Below are positions 12,195-33,667 of a DNA stretch of 64,000 nt, in pieces; positions within the stretch are counted from its first letter, which is position 1; the number at the start of each line of letters is the position of its first letter. Where the stretch lies: assembly GCA_965153355.1 (NCBI GenBank), contig OZ231126.1, positions 64,232,001-64,296,000 on the forward strand, written 5' to 3'. This DNA is from Flaccisagitta enflata (taxonomy: Eukaryota; Chaetognatha; Sagittoidea; Aphragmophora). Under the pieces are notes generated by a model. The model worked only from the letters and a program-made list of their open reading frames with translations, did not search any database and was not told the DNA's origin. Both the position numbers and the translations under genes were made by a program.

Positions 12195-12258
12195 TTTGTC
12201 CGTCAAGCGACAGGTGGCGTCGATGTCGACCTCATCCAGCGTCTTTTGTCCATTTTAG

Positions 12259-12384
12259 ATTTTCCCCAAGAGAAGCCGTTGTCATGACGACCACGGACGC
12301 GGCTTTTGGGAGAGCAGAGTCATCATCAAGGGCGACAACGAAAATTTGCTGCCAGAGGAAAGAAAGGGAATCAAGGCCGGATAC
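12259..12384 (+). CDS. Unidentified exon-like segment
   Basis: After a good polypyrimidine-ATTTTAG acceptor (12258) an open phase-0 frame reads IFPKRSRCHDDHGRGFWESR and continues as VIIKGDNENLLPEERKG and IKAGY up to a possible weak donor (TAC|GTCACA) near 12384. The composition is like real protein rather than spacer, but I found neither a start nor a partner exon, and I do not recognise it. It may be an orphan exon of a gene broken by the neighbouring repeats. Confidence 0.3.
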
Positions 12385-12599
12385 GTCACAGTGCAAACGA
12401 ATACAAAATTTGACAAGTCAAAACGATTTATACGATACTTTTTATTGTATATATTCAAAGATTTTTTTATTGAGATAAAGGATTTGTGGTTGGTAATCAT
12501 CAATTTTTTGCATAGGAAAACGTTTTTCTGTACCATATGCTTAGGAAATGTGAGAAAAAAGGATGCGAAATTGATGGATTTTTAATAAAAATTGATTCT

Positions 12600-12775
12600 T
12601 GTGCATTGACATGTCTTGCGTGAAAAACCGAATCTGTCTCTGAATTCAAAATTTTGCATTTTGAAAAACATGGCATCAGTCTAAACACTTTTAAGAAACA
12701 GGCCATGTGTTCAGAAATGCAAAATTTTGCATTCAGAGACAGATTCGGTTTTTCACGTGGCAACATCTCATGTTT
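12600..12775. repeat. Family J small fold-back, copy 1
   Basis: Inverted arms: GAAAAACCGAATCTGTCTCT (12621 onward) is matched by the complement near 12735-12757. The centre contains AACATGGC and GGCCATGT, shared with two other copies. Confidence 0.7.
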
Positions 12776-12989
12776 TCCGTGCAATTCTTTTTAAAGAATT
12801 CTGATGTTTCACTAGGTATGCTGCAACTTTACCGATGCGTGATCAATACCATTGGTCAGTTAACCGTTTTTTAATTAATTTAGGGAGTATTAAGCATGCA
12901 TAAGACTTAAGTTTTTGTTATATTTCCGCTGCATAGCAGCGTATTCCATCACAGAACAGAACGATTTGTCAAATTTGACGCTGTTCTGC

Positions 12990-13232
12990 ACCACGACATA
13001 CACGGCCAAAAAGAAGTCAATGGAATGTAGACAGGGGCAGCAATACGGGTGGGCAGGGGCAGTATATGAGTAGACGGGGCTGTAATGTGGCTAGGCAGGG
13101 GCCGTAATGCTCAGAAATCAGTGTTTCAGCCGATTTCGAATCATCCCATATTTCGCGTTAAGGATCTTCCCTCCTACGAACCTTCCGAGGAACACAGCCT
13201 CTTATAGAATCGCTTAAGCCAGCGACTAAAAA
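12990..13232 (-). mobile_element. Family A element, decayed
   Basis: Repeats of GTGGGCAGGGGCAGTA-type sequence and the CCTCTTATAGAATCGCTT...AGCGACTAAAAA end. The tetranucleotide block is nearly lost and the outer hairpin is partial (TACACGGCC). Confidence 0.6.
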
Positions 13233-13679
13233 CCCACGGTGGAAGAATTCAGTCGAGGATTTTATCGATTTTTTCTTCTATTTTGCAAACGAGGAAAAAA
13301 AACAACAATTTTTTCTCTCTCTCTCTCTCCTTTTGGTGTGGGGAAGCTGAAGTTAAAGCGTTTTAATGTGTGGAGAGTTTTTTTTTTATTTCTCAAAATT
13401 GTTTAAAATGTTTTAATCTCCTGGCTCCTGAGGCCAGAGTGATATTCTTTCTGGTCTGTGCGTGTCGTTTCTTGCGTTTTGCTCATTTTAAAGCTGTGTT
13501 GTGGCTTTCTTTTCGCTGAAAAGGCAAGATCTTTCGATACGAAGGTGTTCATATCCCATTCGCTGGATCGCTAGGTCTAGAGATTATTATAGGCGCGGCG
13601 ATACCTGTATGTGCTGTAATCTTAGTATTTTATCTATCATCCTGATGTATGAAAGTAGGTAATCATGGTTACATGGATA
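13233..13679. other. No recognisable feature
   Basis: Spacer with a short CT run near 13317. No coding signal. Confidence 0.4.
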
Positions 13680-14898
13680 TACACTTTTTTTTTTTATAAG
13701 CACGCTGATGTTTCGGCTGAGGCTGAGTGTGCTTAGCAAAATCTCATTTTCGAGGCTGAAATGTGCTTAAATGCGTGCTTATCATTTATCAGTAAATAAT
13801 TATTCTATTTAGTCTAGAACGAAGTACACAGTAGGGTATAGAAAACAGTAATGCTAAAAGTGGTGTTGTATAGAATTAAGTATAGTATAAAATACAGTAA
13901 TGAATGTATTTTGTATAAAGAAATATACAGTATCATTCATTGATGTTGTCCTATACAGTCAGCGGACAAAACACAATAGGTATATATATCACTCTGTTGA
14001 TTTTGATCCAACCCGCTGATGTTGAACAGAATGCTGTAAATAATAACTGGTTGTTGACATTACAGCCGGCTGTTCAGTTACAAAATTGGCAAAAATCCAA
14101 TTTTCACCAAAAAGAATAAGACCTGCAGATTCATAATCCTGATGAAATTCTGAGAAGTTTGACATGTCACACTTATCACTTTTTATAAGAAATATTTATT
14201 TTAACATTGCATTATATTTAAATTAAACATTTATAAAAAAAAAATTTCATATAAAAATATATGTTGTGACATATCAAACTTCTCAGAATGTCATCAGGAT
14301 TATGAATCTGCAGGTCTCATTCTATTTGGTGAAAGTTGGATTTTTGCCAACTTTCTAATTTAACAGCCGGCTGTAATTTCAACAACCAGTTGTTGTTTAC
14401 AGCATTCTGTTCAACATCAGTGGGTTGGATCAAAACCAACGGAGTGATATATATACCTATTGTGTTTTGTCCACTGACTGTATATGAGATGAGAGTAGTA
14501 TCTTAATTTAATATAAACAGTTTTTAGATTTTTTATGTTATTTAGTATCATAATATATATTTTTTGGTGGTCCTTGATGCAGCAATAAATTCTTATCTAA
14601 GCGATAATATTCTTAAATATCATTAAAAATTAGATCATTTCTATTAGTATCAAAATCCTGAATATACTGATAGATTGATATTATAGATAATTATGATTTC
14701 TATCAAAGTTTTTATTGGTTTTTGTAAAATTTCAATAAAAAAAATATCTAAAAATTAGTTTATTTTTCAAAATTTACCTTTTTTTTTTCAAATTTAAAAT
14801 CTCAGCCTGGAGCGTGCTAAGCAATGTGCTTAAATTTTGCTAATATCTGAGGCTGGGCGTGCTTATAAACGAGGTGCTTATAAAAAAAAATAAGTGTA
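13680..14898. mobile_element. Family C inverted-repeat element, copy 1, with nested element D
   Basis: Ends are TACACTTTTTTTTTTTATAAG at the left and the complement (CTTATAAAAAAAAATAAGTGTA) at the right. Just inside, the GTGCTTAGC/GAGGCTGAG-type motif recurs at both sides. No ORF. Element D sits in the middle. Three shorter relatives lie at 25967, 51170 and 51939. Confidence 0.75.
13955..14483. mobile_element. Element D: long near-perfect palindrome, mariner-like ends
   Basis: Two arms of ~220 bp (13955-14180 and 14265-14483) are near-perfect complements around an AT-rich centre. The termini read TACAGTCAGCGGACAAAAC, resembling Tc1/mariner-type ends with a TA target (inference). No transposase is present, so it would be a non-autonomous fold-back. 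Confidence 0.75.
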
Positions 14899-16277
14899 CA
14901 TTAGCCCGGACCTTAAAGTTTTATTAAGATCATTTAAAATCATGGTTAAAATACTTTATTGCTCACCAGATGGGGAAAAATTTGTGCCGCCATCCCCCCT
15001 CAAATACCATGCACTACGCTCACATAGCAATATCCGGTGAAAAGTAACATTGCAGTAGGTTTTTTTACAGTTTTGTATAGAATCTGAGTCCTATTTACTG
15101 GAACTAATGAAGATTATATCTTATCAAAAACGCTTTTTGAGATTATCATAAAAAATGATGGTTTTTACCCTTGTTTTGCATGTAGATTCTACTGGGCACT
15201 TTGAAAGAAAAAAAATTGTCAGCATTTTTGAATTCCTGATGAAATTTTCATTCATTTGATAGTGGCCTCCTGCACTTGAAACTCACCGAAAGGGATTCGA
15301 TTTCTAAGTCTGCAGCGGGGTGTATGGGCCCATAACATGACATGTTGTGGCAATTTGGGCTCATTTGACCTAAAAAAAGGACCCGGATGGGCTAAAAAAC
15401 TGGCAGTTTGGTTTGCTGAAATGATTTTTAATGAGGATTGTTACGCTAATAGATAATTGACTAATGTGAATCAAGTGCACAGAGTTGTTGGAGCCCATTG
15501 AAGTTTTATTACTGGCCAAAATGAGGTCAAAATAGCTAAAAAACTTGCCAAAACATGCAGAAACAGCATTTTTCTGTCTTTTGACTTACTGAAATGATTT
15601 TAGAGACAATTTTTAATGAAAATATATAAAAATCTTATGTGAATCAAGTGAACAAAGTTGTAAGAGCCTATTCTAATCTTAGAACTGACCAAAATTAGCT
15701 TAAAATAGCTAAAAAACTGGTCAAAACAAGCTAAAACGGAGATTTGTATCATTTCTTCACTTTCTGTCTTTACATTGATATTCCTGAAGGCTGAAAAGAT
15801 TAAATGTAAAGATATGTTGTTGTTCAATGTAGATTAAGTGTATCAACTTGTGGGAGCTCATTGGAGTCCAAATACAGGCCAAAATTAGTTATCGAGTAAC
15901 CCGAACTCTGACTGATTAACTTGAACTCGTTGTTTGTTTGTGTTGAAGCAGTAGTAATTTTAAAAATTTTTTATGATGACCATCAACAATTTTAATGCAA
16001 GATTTAACTAGGATGCAACAAAGACAAAAATGAAAAATTCATGTTTTAAAAAACATTGGAATTAAGATGTTTTTGATTTTTGAAATATTAGGATAATGAA
16101 GGTAAAGTATAGTTAAACAGTACAAAATATGCTGAAAGTCATATCATGTAAGAATCTTTGACTAAACCATTTGATTTGCAGATTAGAAATTAAAGAGGAA
16201 CGTTGGATCCATTTCAGAAACATTCATTTTTACAATATGTATCTTTAAAAAAATATTGTGGTACAAGCTGCAAAGAT

Positions 16278-17206
16278 TCAGTCGTAGAACTGAGAGGTCA
16301 TTCCCTTAATGACATCACGATTCATGAGAGCAAAAACAGGATCTCTTTGCTTGATGGTTTTTGCAAGATTGAAAGAGGGCCTCATTGCTAAGACATGCTT
16401 TTCTTCAAATGCATCAACATTTTCTTCTTCACTGTAAGTCCAATGTTTTTCCTGTATCATCCTTGGCTCTAGTCTTGATAGCTTGAAATAGATGAGCATT
16501 GATTGTATCACTGACCTCATCATAGGAGATGACTGAACAGACAGACCATTTTCAAGAAGCGCAATGAAGAACTGTTCTTCTGATGGTGGCCATTCCAATA
16601 AAACCCCCTTCAGATGTTATCAAACATGGCTTTGCAGATTTTTTTGATGATTGAGTGGGCTCAAGAGTAGGGTTTGAGGCCAAAACATTTGATCCTTCAA
16701 TGTCTTCAACAGTAATGATTTCCTGGTTGGAAGAGTCAACGCCATGCAGTTCCAGGAGATTTTGGTTCATCTTTGTCGAAAAGATATTGTATTGCTTGAA
16801 CAAAACAAAATTTTTTAGAGGCTCTAAGAATATCAGCTTCTTGACCTTAATCCTCTTCCTCATCAGGAATAACTTATCTTGCTCAATGCTCACTAAACTT
16901 CTGAATCTTGACAAACATCAAATTGACATCATCTTGTGAAGTTACAGGTCCATGGTAGTTGTGCTTCCTTCCATTTTCAGCAAACTGTGCAATGAGCTTG
17001 TTTTTTTATTTCTCTTGTGCAAGAATATCAGCATCTGAATCAGTGACATCAATCTTAGCTTTCATGATATCTTTTTGGGCTTTGGACCACTCCGCTTCAA
17101 TTTTGTCAACTTGTTTCTTTTGACTCTTCAACTTTTTTTGTCTTTCACCATTTGTGAAAGCCAAATCATCATTGGCGCATTTCACCAATGACATGAAAGG
17201 CAGCAC
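16278..17206 (-). pseudogene. Degraded ORF of element E
   Basis: Three - strand reading frames in different phases (17206-17006, 16914-16552, 16598-16278) look coding: a Lys/Glu-rich helix (ERQKKLKSQKKQVDKIEAEW), a middle piece (ITVEDIEGSNVLASNPTL), and a piece beginning EWPPSEEQFFIALLENGL. They appear to be one protein broken by frameshifts, enclosed by the inverted ends of element E, hence probably element-encoded. I see no transposase catalytic motif. Confidence 0.45.
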
Positions 17207-17352
17207 CTCCTTTTTTTCTCAGCTGTGCTGTTATTTGTCCAAAATAGTTCTCACCTACTTTGTTATCAACAAGGATCGCACTCAGTTGCTATTGAGCAAA
17301 ATTCTCACTTGAGGGTTTAAGACAATTTCTTTAGAAATCTAACTCCTTTTGT

Positions 17353-17357
<5 letters not shown>

Positions 17358-17436
<79 letters not shown>
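17358..17436. repeat. (GA)n microsatellite
   Basis: GA run of about 79 bp between the element E interior and the nested family B copy. Confidence 0.96.
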
Positions 17437-17439
<3 letters not shown>

Positions 17440-17457
17440 AGTGAAGAAGTGGAGTGA

Positions 17458-17930
17458 GAGCAGGGCAGCGGCCCCAAAAGGCCGATGTCCTGTAGAACAC
17501 AGGGGGGAATTTCCATATGTCCTGAGGGGGCATATTTCAGGCCTTAGATGACTGATTTAGGCCGCTGAAGGCATATTTGAAGGCTGGAGGGTATAATTAA
17601 GGCTTGGAGAGCCGATCTGAGGTTTGGAGGGCAAATTTAAGCCATGGAGGGCTGATTTTATGCTTGGAGGGCTAATTAAGGGTCTGGAAGGCAGATTTGA
17701 GGTCTGGAGGTCAGATTTGAGGTGGGGGGCTGATCTGAAGCTTGGAAAGCTGATTTGAGGCCTGGGGGGCTAAATTGAGGGCTGGGAGGGCAAATTTGAG
17801 GGCTGGGAGGGCAAATTTGAGGCCAACAGGGGGGGGGACGGAAGGACGGAAGGACGGACGGACGTATGGAAATTCCCCCCTGTGTTCTACAGGACATTGG
17901 CCCTTTGGGGCCGCTGCCCAAAAAGGAGAG
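17458..17930. mobile_element. Family B fold-back element, complete copy nested in E
   Basis: Terminal inverted repeats of ~60 bp: GGCAGCGGCCCCAAAAGG then CCTGTAGAACACAGGGGGGA at the left, with the complements TCCCCCCTGTGTTCTACAGG and GGGGCCGCTGCCC at the right. Between them are ~15 degenerate 25-30 bp units of the type GGAGGGCAAATTTGAGG and a GGACGGAAGGACGG block. Confidence 0.85.
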
Positions 17931-18875
17931 ATTTTTGATGTTTTATGATGATTTTGACCTAATACTAGCCTAATACTACATTGACCTAAGCCTGATGCAT
18001 ATTCATTACTGGTCTAAAGCAATATAAAGACAAATGAAATTAATTAACTATCTTTCAATTTTCAAAATTATTTAACAACCATGTTTGAACACTTTTTTTT
18101 AGATTAATGATCAATTTAGCCTAATTTGACCTAATTTTGACCTGTTCAAGCCCTAGTTTAAACTCATTTTTTTTCCTCAAACTACCATACTCCCAATTTA
18201 ACATTAATTCAATGATATTTTTTACATACTATCTGTATCATGCAAGCAATTACTGCAAAGAAGCAGTTTTGGCTTGTTTTGACCAGTTTTTTGGGCCATC
18301 CGGGTCCTTTTTTTTGGCCAACTGGGCCCAGATTGCCAGGATACATTGTGTATTGGGCCCATACACATGTCTAGTGCCTTAAAAATGTCATCAGAAAAAA
18401 ATCATAAATTTTTTTGCCCAAGTGCAGGAGGCCATTGATAGGTCGCCCTATACAATTTTATCAAAAAATGAATTTTCCATTTTTCAGCCTCCGTTACAAT
18501 TTTGCAATGCTGACTTTAAAATGGAAAATTTTATTTCTATGTAAAAGTGCATGTTGCAACCTATGAAATGAATGAAAACTTTATCAGGAGTACAAATTTG
18601 CTCACCAAAAAGATTTTTGAAAAACCCAGTTGAATCTACAAGCAAAACAAGGCTAAAAACCATCAATTTTTGTGATAATCTCAAAAAGCGCTCTTGACAA
18701 AACAAAACTGTAAAAAAACCTACTGCCACGTTACTTTTCACCTGATCTTACCATGAGAGGGTAGTGCAAGGGAAATGTGCAGGAATGATTTTGCATGTGC
18801 ACTGTACCATGAAATGGTAATGCATATCCCTAACTGCATCTCCTTAACGGCATAAAGGCTGCAGCGATTTTTCCT

Positions 18876-19061
18876 TTTGTTCACTTTTCACCAAGCTTTT
18901 GTTTTCAGTCACTGCAACTCTTTTTATCTGTTAGATCAAATTAAGAGCAATTGTGTGTATTGGTTGCTTTTGTTCACTTTTCACCAAGCTTTTGTTTTCA
19001 GTCACTGCAACTCTTTTTATCTGTTAGATCAAATTAAGAGCAATTGTGTGTATTGGTTGCA
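18876..19061. repeat. 93-bp tandem duplication
   Basis: Two essentially identical 93-bp units (starting near 18876 and 18969) containing GTTCACTTTTCACCAAGC and ending GTGTGTATTGGTTGC. A recent local duplication; the identical small ORF in both is not evidence of coding. Confidence 0.9.
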
Positions 19062-19127
19062 CTGAAAATCAGAGAAAAATAGGCCTGAGCCAAATGAGCT
19101 AGATGAGCTAATATATTCAAAATCACT

Positions 19128-19727
19128 CTACTACCTAGGAAATATGTTTGGCGACACCTTTAACAAGAGATAGCTCAACTTCCCGTTGAGATAAGTAAAC
19201 AAAATTTATGAGCATTTTAATCTACTTCAAAAAATCTACAATCTGAGCGCAATCTCGTCTCTGTGCGTCAAACCGTTCAGAAATGCCATGTGTTTACAGT
19301 TGCTCATGTTCTTTCAAAAATGCCAAAAAAAATAGAATTTATTTTTTCTTCTACCCTTCCATCCTTGAAATGCTCTCAAATTTTACTAAGTTATGACAAT
19401 AACATGCGGATTGCACCACTGGTAAGCTCTTGAGCTCTTGTTTTATAATCTCATGGATTTCCAGTCAGATTTTGAAAGGGAAGTAGCACAAATTTGCAGC
19501 CAAAATGACTAAAAATCTACTGATATTACCACATCCACCTCTTAGTTGTGATAAACAAAGCAATCTCGCGGTCCCTAAATTGGATTGAAGATTATTTTTC
19601 TCTTTTGTTCTAGTTATTAGGAATACAAAAATAACTAAAAATGATCAAATACACAAGTTTTGAGCACATGAGGAGGGAAACATACTGCCAACCCTAAGTG
19701 TCGCCAAACTTTTTTCCTAGATAGTAC
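19128..19727. mobile_element. Element F: ~600-bp inverted-repeat element
   Basis: The left end CTACCTAGGAAATATGTTTG then GCGACACC is matched by GTGTCGCCAAACTTTTTTCC then TAGATAGTA at the right. AT-rich interior, no ORF. Confidence 0.6.
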
Positions 19728-20405
19728 CAGACAACCAGCTATGCTTACTGACATGCTTTTTTGTATTTGCATGCTTAAATCAAAACATTTATTCATCTGT
19801 TTTGAAATTAAAAAAAAGAGCAAGTTTAATGAGGTAAATGAGCTAGAATACTTAAAAACTAAAAGCTAAAATGCTCAAAATCACCCTCACACATGAGCAG
19901 CTATGCTCATAACTCATAAGCATGTTTTCTTGTATTTGCATGTTCAATCAAACTTAGACACACTCCTTTATTGATCCTAGATGAAATCATGAAAAATAAA
20001 AAAAAAATTCAATTTAAATTTTTCGTCAATAAATCTTTAAAAATTCATAATGCAAAAAAATTGGTCCCAGAGACTTTTGCTTGGTGCCAAATGAAAGAGA
20101 ATTATCAAATTTACTTACCCTACTAATTTCGTCCAAGGGTGCAATCGGTCGATCGAGACCCTCAACTTCCTAATAAGAAAATGAAAACCCTGTTTCTCTC
20201 GTATATGTCAAAAAGTCGAAGACTGACATCGACTTTTTTCCCGATAAACGAATTATTTGACTCATCCACGATGTTCACGATGTCATATTCATTACAACTT
20301 TATCGCTGACGAACGAGCGGTAATATGCAATTTCTATTCTCAAGTTTCTCAACCTATTCTAAAATGCAAACAACGTCAGCAACGTTATGAATTTTCGTTT
20401 TCTTC
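19728..20405. other. Spacer with a family MG end
   Basis: 20050-20250 resembles the right half of the MG elements at 35.2 and 50.0 kb: AGACTTTTGCTTGGTGCC, then TGTCAAAAAGTCGAAG and CGACTTTTTTCC. The rest is AT-rich with no feature. Confidence 0.5.
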
Positions 20406-20463
20406 CTATATTTCGTTTTTCTTTCTTTTTTTCTTTCTTTCTTTCTTTCTTTCTTTCTTTTGT

Positions 20464-20539
<76 letters not shown>

Positions 20540-20544
20540 TTTTT

Positions 20545-20576
<32 letters not shown>

Positions 20577-20580
20577 TTGT

Positions 20581-20644
<64 letters not shown>

Positions 20645-20700
20645 TCATTCTTTCTTTCTTTCTTTCTTTCTTTCTTCTTTTCTTGCTTCCTTTCTTTCTT
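20406..20700. repeat. (TTTC)n microsatellite, ~295 bp
   Basis: TTTC array with interruptions (TTTTG, CATT). All long Phe/Leu/Ser frames here are artefacts. Confidence 0.97.
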
Positions 20701-20883
20701 TCTTTCCTTTTTTTTCTTTTTATCGCTCTTTTTTTTTCCGGCCTTTCCTTCGCCGCTTTTTTCTTTGCTTTTTCGCTTTTAGATATTTTCTCGCAAAACG
20801 TAATTCATTTTCATTTTTCTCCTGTCTATGAGTATAATATTTTCAGTAAAAAATCATTCTATGCTCCTTTCGTCTGTCCTTTT

Positions 20884-25394
<4,511 letters not shown>

Positions 25395-25587
25395 AGGGGA
25401 GGAAGCAAAAAGAGAAAGGGGGGGGGGGGGGTAAAATTCGTGGGGATGAATGATTAAAGTCGGAGATATTAAGGTTACGAAAACCAAAAAAGCTTTCAAC
25501 ACAAGTACAAATATTGACAAGAAGGAGGTCGGATAGCAAAAGATGAAAGAATGGAATAGTAAACCTTAGACAGACGAAAGTGAAACA

Positions 25588-25966
25588 CAAGAAGTTAACC
25601 CCCCAAAAACTGTAGCACCCCCCCCTACAGCCGCAACCGCTGAATGAAGATTTGCATGTGAGATAGAGAATAGAAGCTTATATCAATACAATTAGCCTCA
25701 TCAGAGCGATTTTGGAATTTCATTCCCAGTAAAGAGTTACAGCTTAAAAACTAGCTAAAATTAACACTTTTTGAATTATGCTAAAAATGCAATTTTTTAC
25801 TAGTTTTTTAGCTATAACTTTTTACTGGGAATGAAATTCCAAAATCGCTCTGATGAGGCTAATTGTATTGATATAAGCTTCCATTCCCCATCTTATATGT
25901 CTTTTTTCAATCTGCGGTTGAGGCTGTAGGGGGGGGTGCTACAGTTTTTGGGGGGTTAACTTCTTG
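25588..25966. mobile_element. Element I: ~380-bp palindromic fold-back
   Basis: Arms: CAAGAAGTTAACCCCCCAAA, then CTGTAGCACCCCCCC and, further in, AGCCTCATCAGAGCGATTTT on the left; their complements run to 25966. The centre is a short AT-rich loop near 25780. It lies ~190 bp after the CCDC74-like stop codon and directly abuts a family C element. Confidence 0.85.
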
Positions 25967-26448
25967 TACACTTTTTTTTTTTATAAGAACGTCATTTTTT
26001 GAGAAAGCCTTCAATGTTCTTAAATTTTAAGCAGTTTCAAGGCTTGAACGTTCTTAAATTGTTCTTAATTCAAACACACTTTCTAACCTTCAATTCAGAA
26101 CGTTCTTAATTAGTTTAAGTTTGTCATTAAGGAGAAAATGAAGGAAAGTAGTAGATTCAAACATTTAAATTGAATTAAGATCAATGAAAGTAGAAAAATA
26201 TATGTTATTTAAAGTGACACATGATTTGTTAAACAGAAAAGATACAGAGTCTGTCTATTTACAAAAAACAATTGATTGAAAAAAAAAAAACAGAAAAATG
26301 TTCGTATATTTTTAAGATTTTAAGCCTAATGTTCTTAAATTTTTGAAGAAATGAAGCCTACCAATGTTCTTAGCATGTTCTTAAATTTTTGACAATTTGA
26401 AGCCTAACGTTCTTATAAACTTGGTTCTTATAAAAAAAAATAAGTGTA
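25967..26448. mobile_element. Family C inverted-repeat element, copy 2
   Basis: TACACTTTTTTTTTTTATAA at the left and CTTATAAAAAAAAATAAGTG at the right. The interior has repeated TTCTTAAATTTTTGA motifs and no ORF. Confidence 0.75.
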
Positions 26449-27139
26449 TTTCACTTTTGTCTGTAATCAGTGGCTCTTTGAAAGAGGTCAAAAAAACCAC
26501 ACATTTTTACAACATTTTGATGGTAGTTACGGTGTTTCATTTGGAATACAGCTTAACCAAAGTTTATGCATTAATATCCATGACAACCATTTATACTCTT
26601 TACCCTTAGACCCCATACTAGAGAAAAGAATAAAACCATGTACCTCTAAAACGCATGCTACAACATTGCCCTTTTAAAGCTTTTCCAAATTCCAAAATAA
26701 AAAATATGGTAGGTAGGTGTAGTGCATGATTTACCTAGTCCTTTGATAGGCAATTTCTAGATTAAATAATGAATACCCTAGGTAGAACTATGCTTCTGCC
26801 TCATGTCTATGACAAGAAGTAAACAAAAATACAGCGTTCACTCAAGTTTTATCGTTCGTGCGTAACATGTTTGTGACCGTAAGTATGGTAATTGTTTAAA
26901 CTTGAAAATGATGAATCTTAATAATCAAATATTATCAACTATTATCATGATATCCACTCAATAGTCGTTAACGAAATCTATTCGAATTGTGATTGCCTTA
27001 TATTTGTCTCGTATTTACACGCCTGTATTTGCATTTGATATCAGGGTGGCGCGTGTGATTGATGTCTTCCAAGTAATGATAATTTTTTATGATAATGTGA
27101 CATGATGTTAACGGTAAGAAAAGACAATTTGGTCGCATT
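26449..27139. other. Upstream region of the RA/PDZ gene
   Basis: AT-rich spacer. An in-frame TGA at 27098-27100 precedes the ATG at 27140, supporting that start. No promoter element can be assigned. Confidence 0.4.
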
Positions 27140-33037
<5,898 letters not shown>

Positions 33038-33038
<1 letters not shown>

Positions 33039-33043
33039 ATAAA
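33038..33043 (+). promoter_or_regulatory. Polyadenylation signal overlapping the stop
   Basis: AATAAA whose first A is the last base of the TGA stop of the RA/PDZ gene. If used, the 3' UTR would be only ~15-30 nt long. Confidence 0.45.
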
Positions 33044-33083
33044 AACAATTTTAATAGAGTTTTTTTTTTATTCCTTTTTTTCG

Positions 33084-33288
33084 TTTTTAGTTGCGGACAC
33101 GCAACTCTATAAGAGACTTTGTCCGTCCGTCGGTCCGTTTGTCGGTCCGTGGACATGAGTCCTAAAGTGAGGGAACAAGTGTTTTAGATGCTTTTTGTGC
33201 ATGTGAGTGGGGGACTTGTGGTGTTGATTGGGGTTGGATGCCCCTGCCCACCCGTCCGCAACGATATTGTGACCCCGCGTCACTTGTT
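33084..33288 (+). mobile_element. Family A element, GTTGCG subtype
   Basis: Stem AGTTGCGGACACGCAACT, then CTCTATAAGAG and a CCGTCCGTCGG block, subterminal GTCCGCAAC (complement of the arm plus loop) and the terminal hairpin GTGACCCCGCGTCAC followed by TTGTT. It lies ~45 bp after the stop of the RA/PDZ gene. Confidence 0.85.
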
Positions 33289-33454
33289 ATACCAATAAAG
33301 GCGGCTCTCGCTGACTGGAAAAAAGTTGTATTTGGGAGTATTTTTTTTTGTGCATGTTTTTTTGTGTGAGCATCTTAGAATGTTTGGTTGACTGGTTGTC
33401 TGTTTTTGTTATTCAATCATTGTCTCTCTGTGTCTCTTTTTCCTTTTGGTCTTT

Positions 33455-33594
<140 letters not shown>

Positions 33595-33667
33595 CAGATT
33601 AAAATATCAAAGTTAGTGTCATAAAAGTTGGAATCAATTTGCGTAACATCTTTTTATTATCCCTATC

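Larger units (their letters stand above)
15006..18771. mobile_element. Element E: ~3.8 kb element with long inverted ends
   Basis: The left end (GGTGAAAAGTAACATTGCAG at ~15035) is matched in complement by CTGCCACGTTACTTTTCACC at ~18724-18743. Homology continues inward: TGGGCCCATA and GGACCCGGATGGGC at 15330-15400 match GGGCCCATAC and GCCATCCGGGTCC at 18293-18365. Broken ORFs lie on the - strand inside. The superfamily is not clear to me. Confidence 0.7.

Noticed and set aside
11404-12258. 284-residue Thr/Lys-rich ORF and the overlapping Asn- and Gln-rich ORFs
   Set aside because: All are readings of one AAC repeat block in different frames; slips and stops occur in each and no splice-consistent model was found. 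Only the short segment at 12259-12384 was kept as a weak exon candidate.
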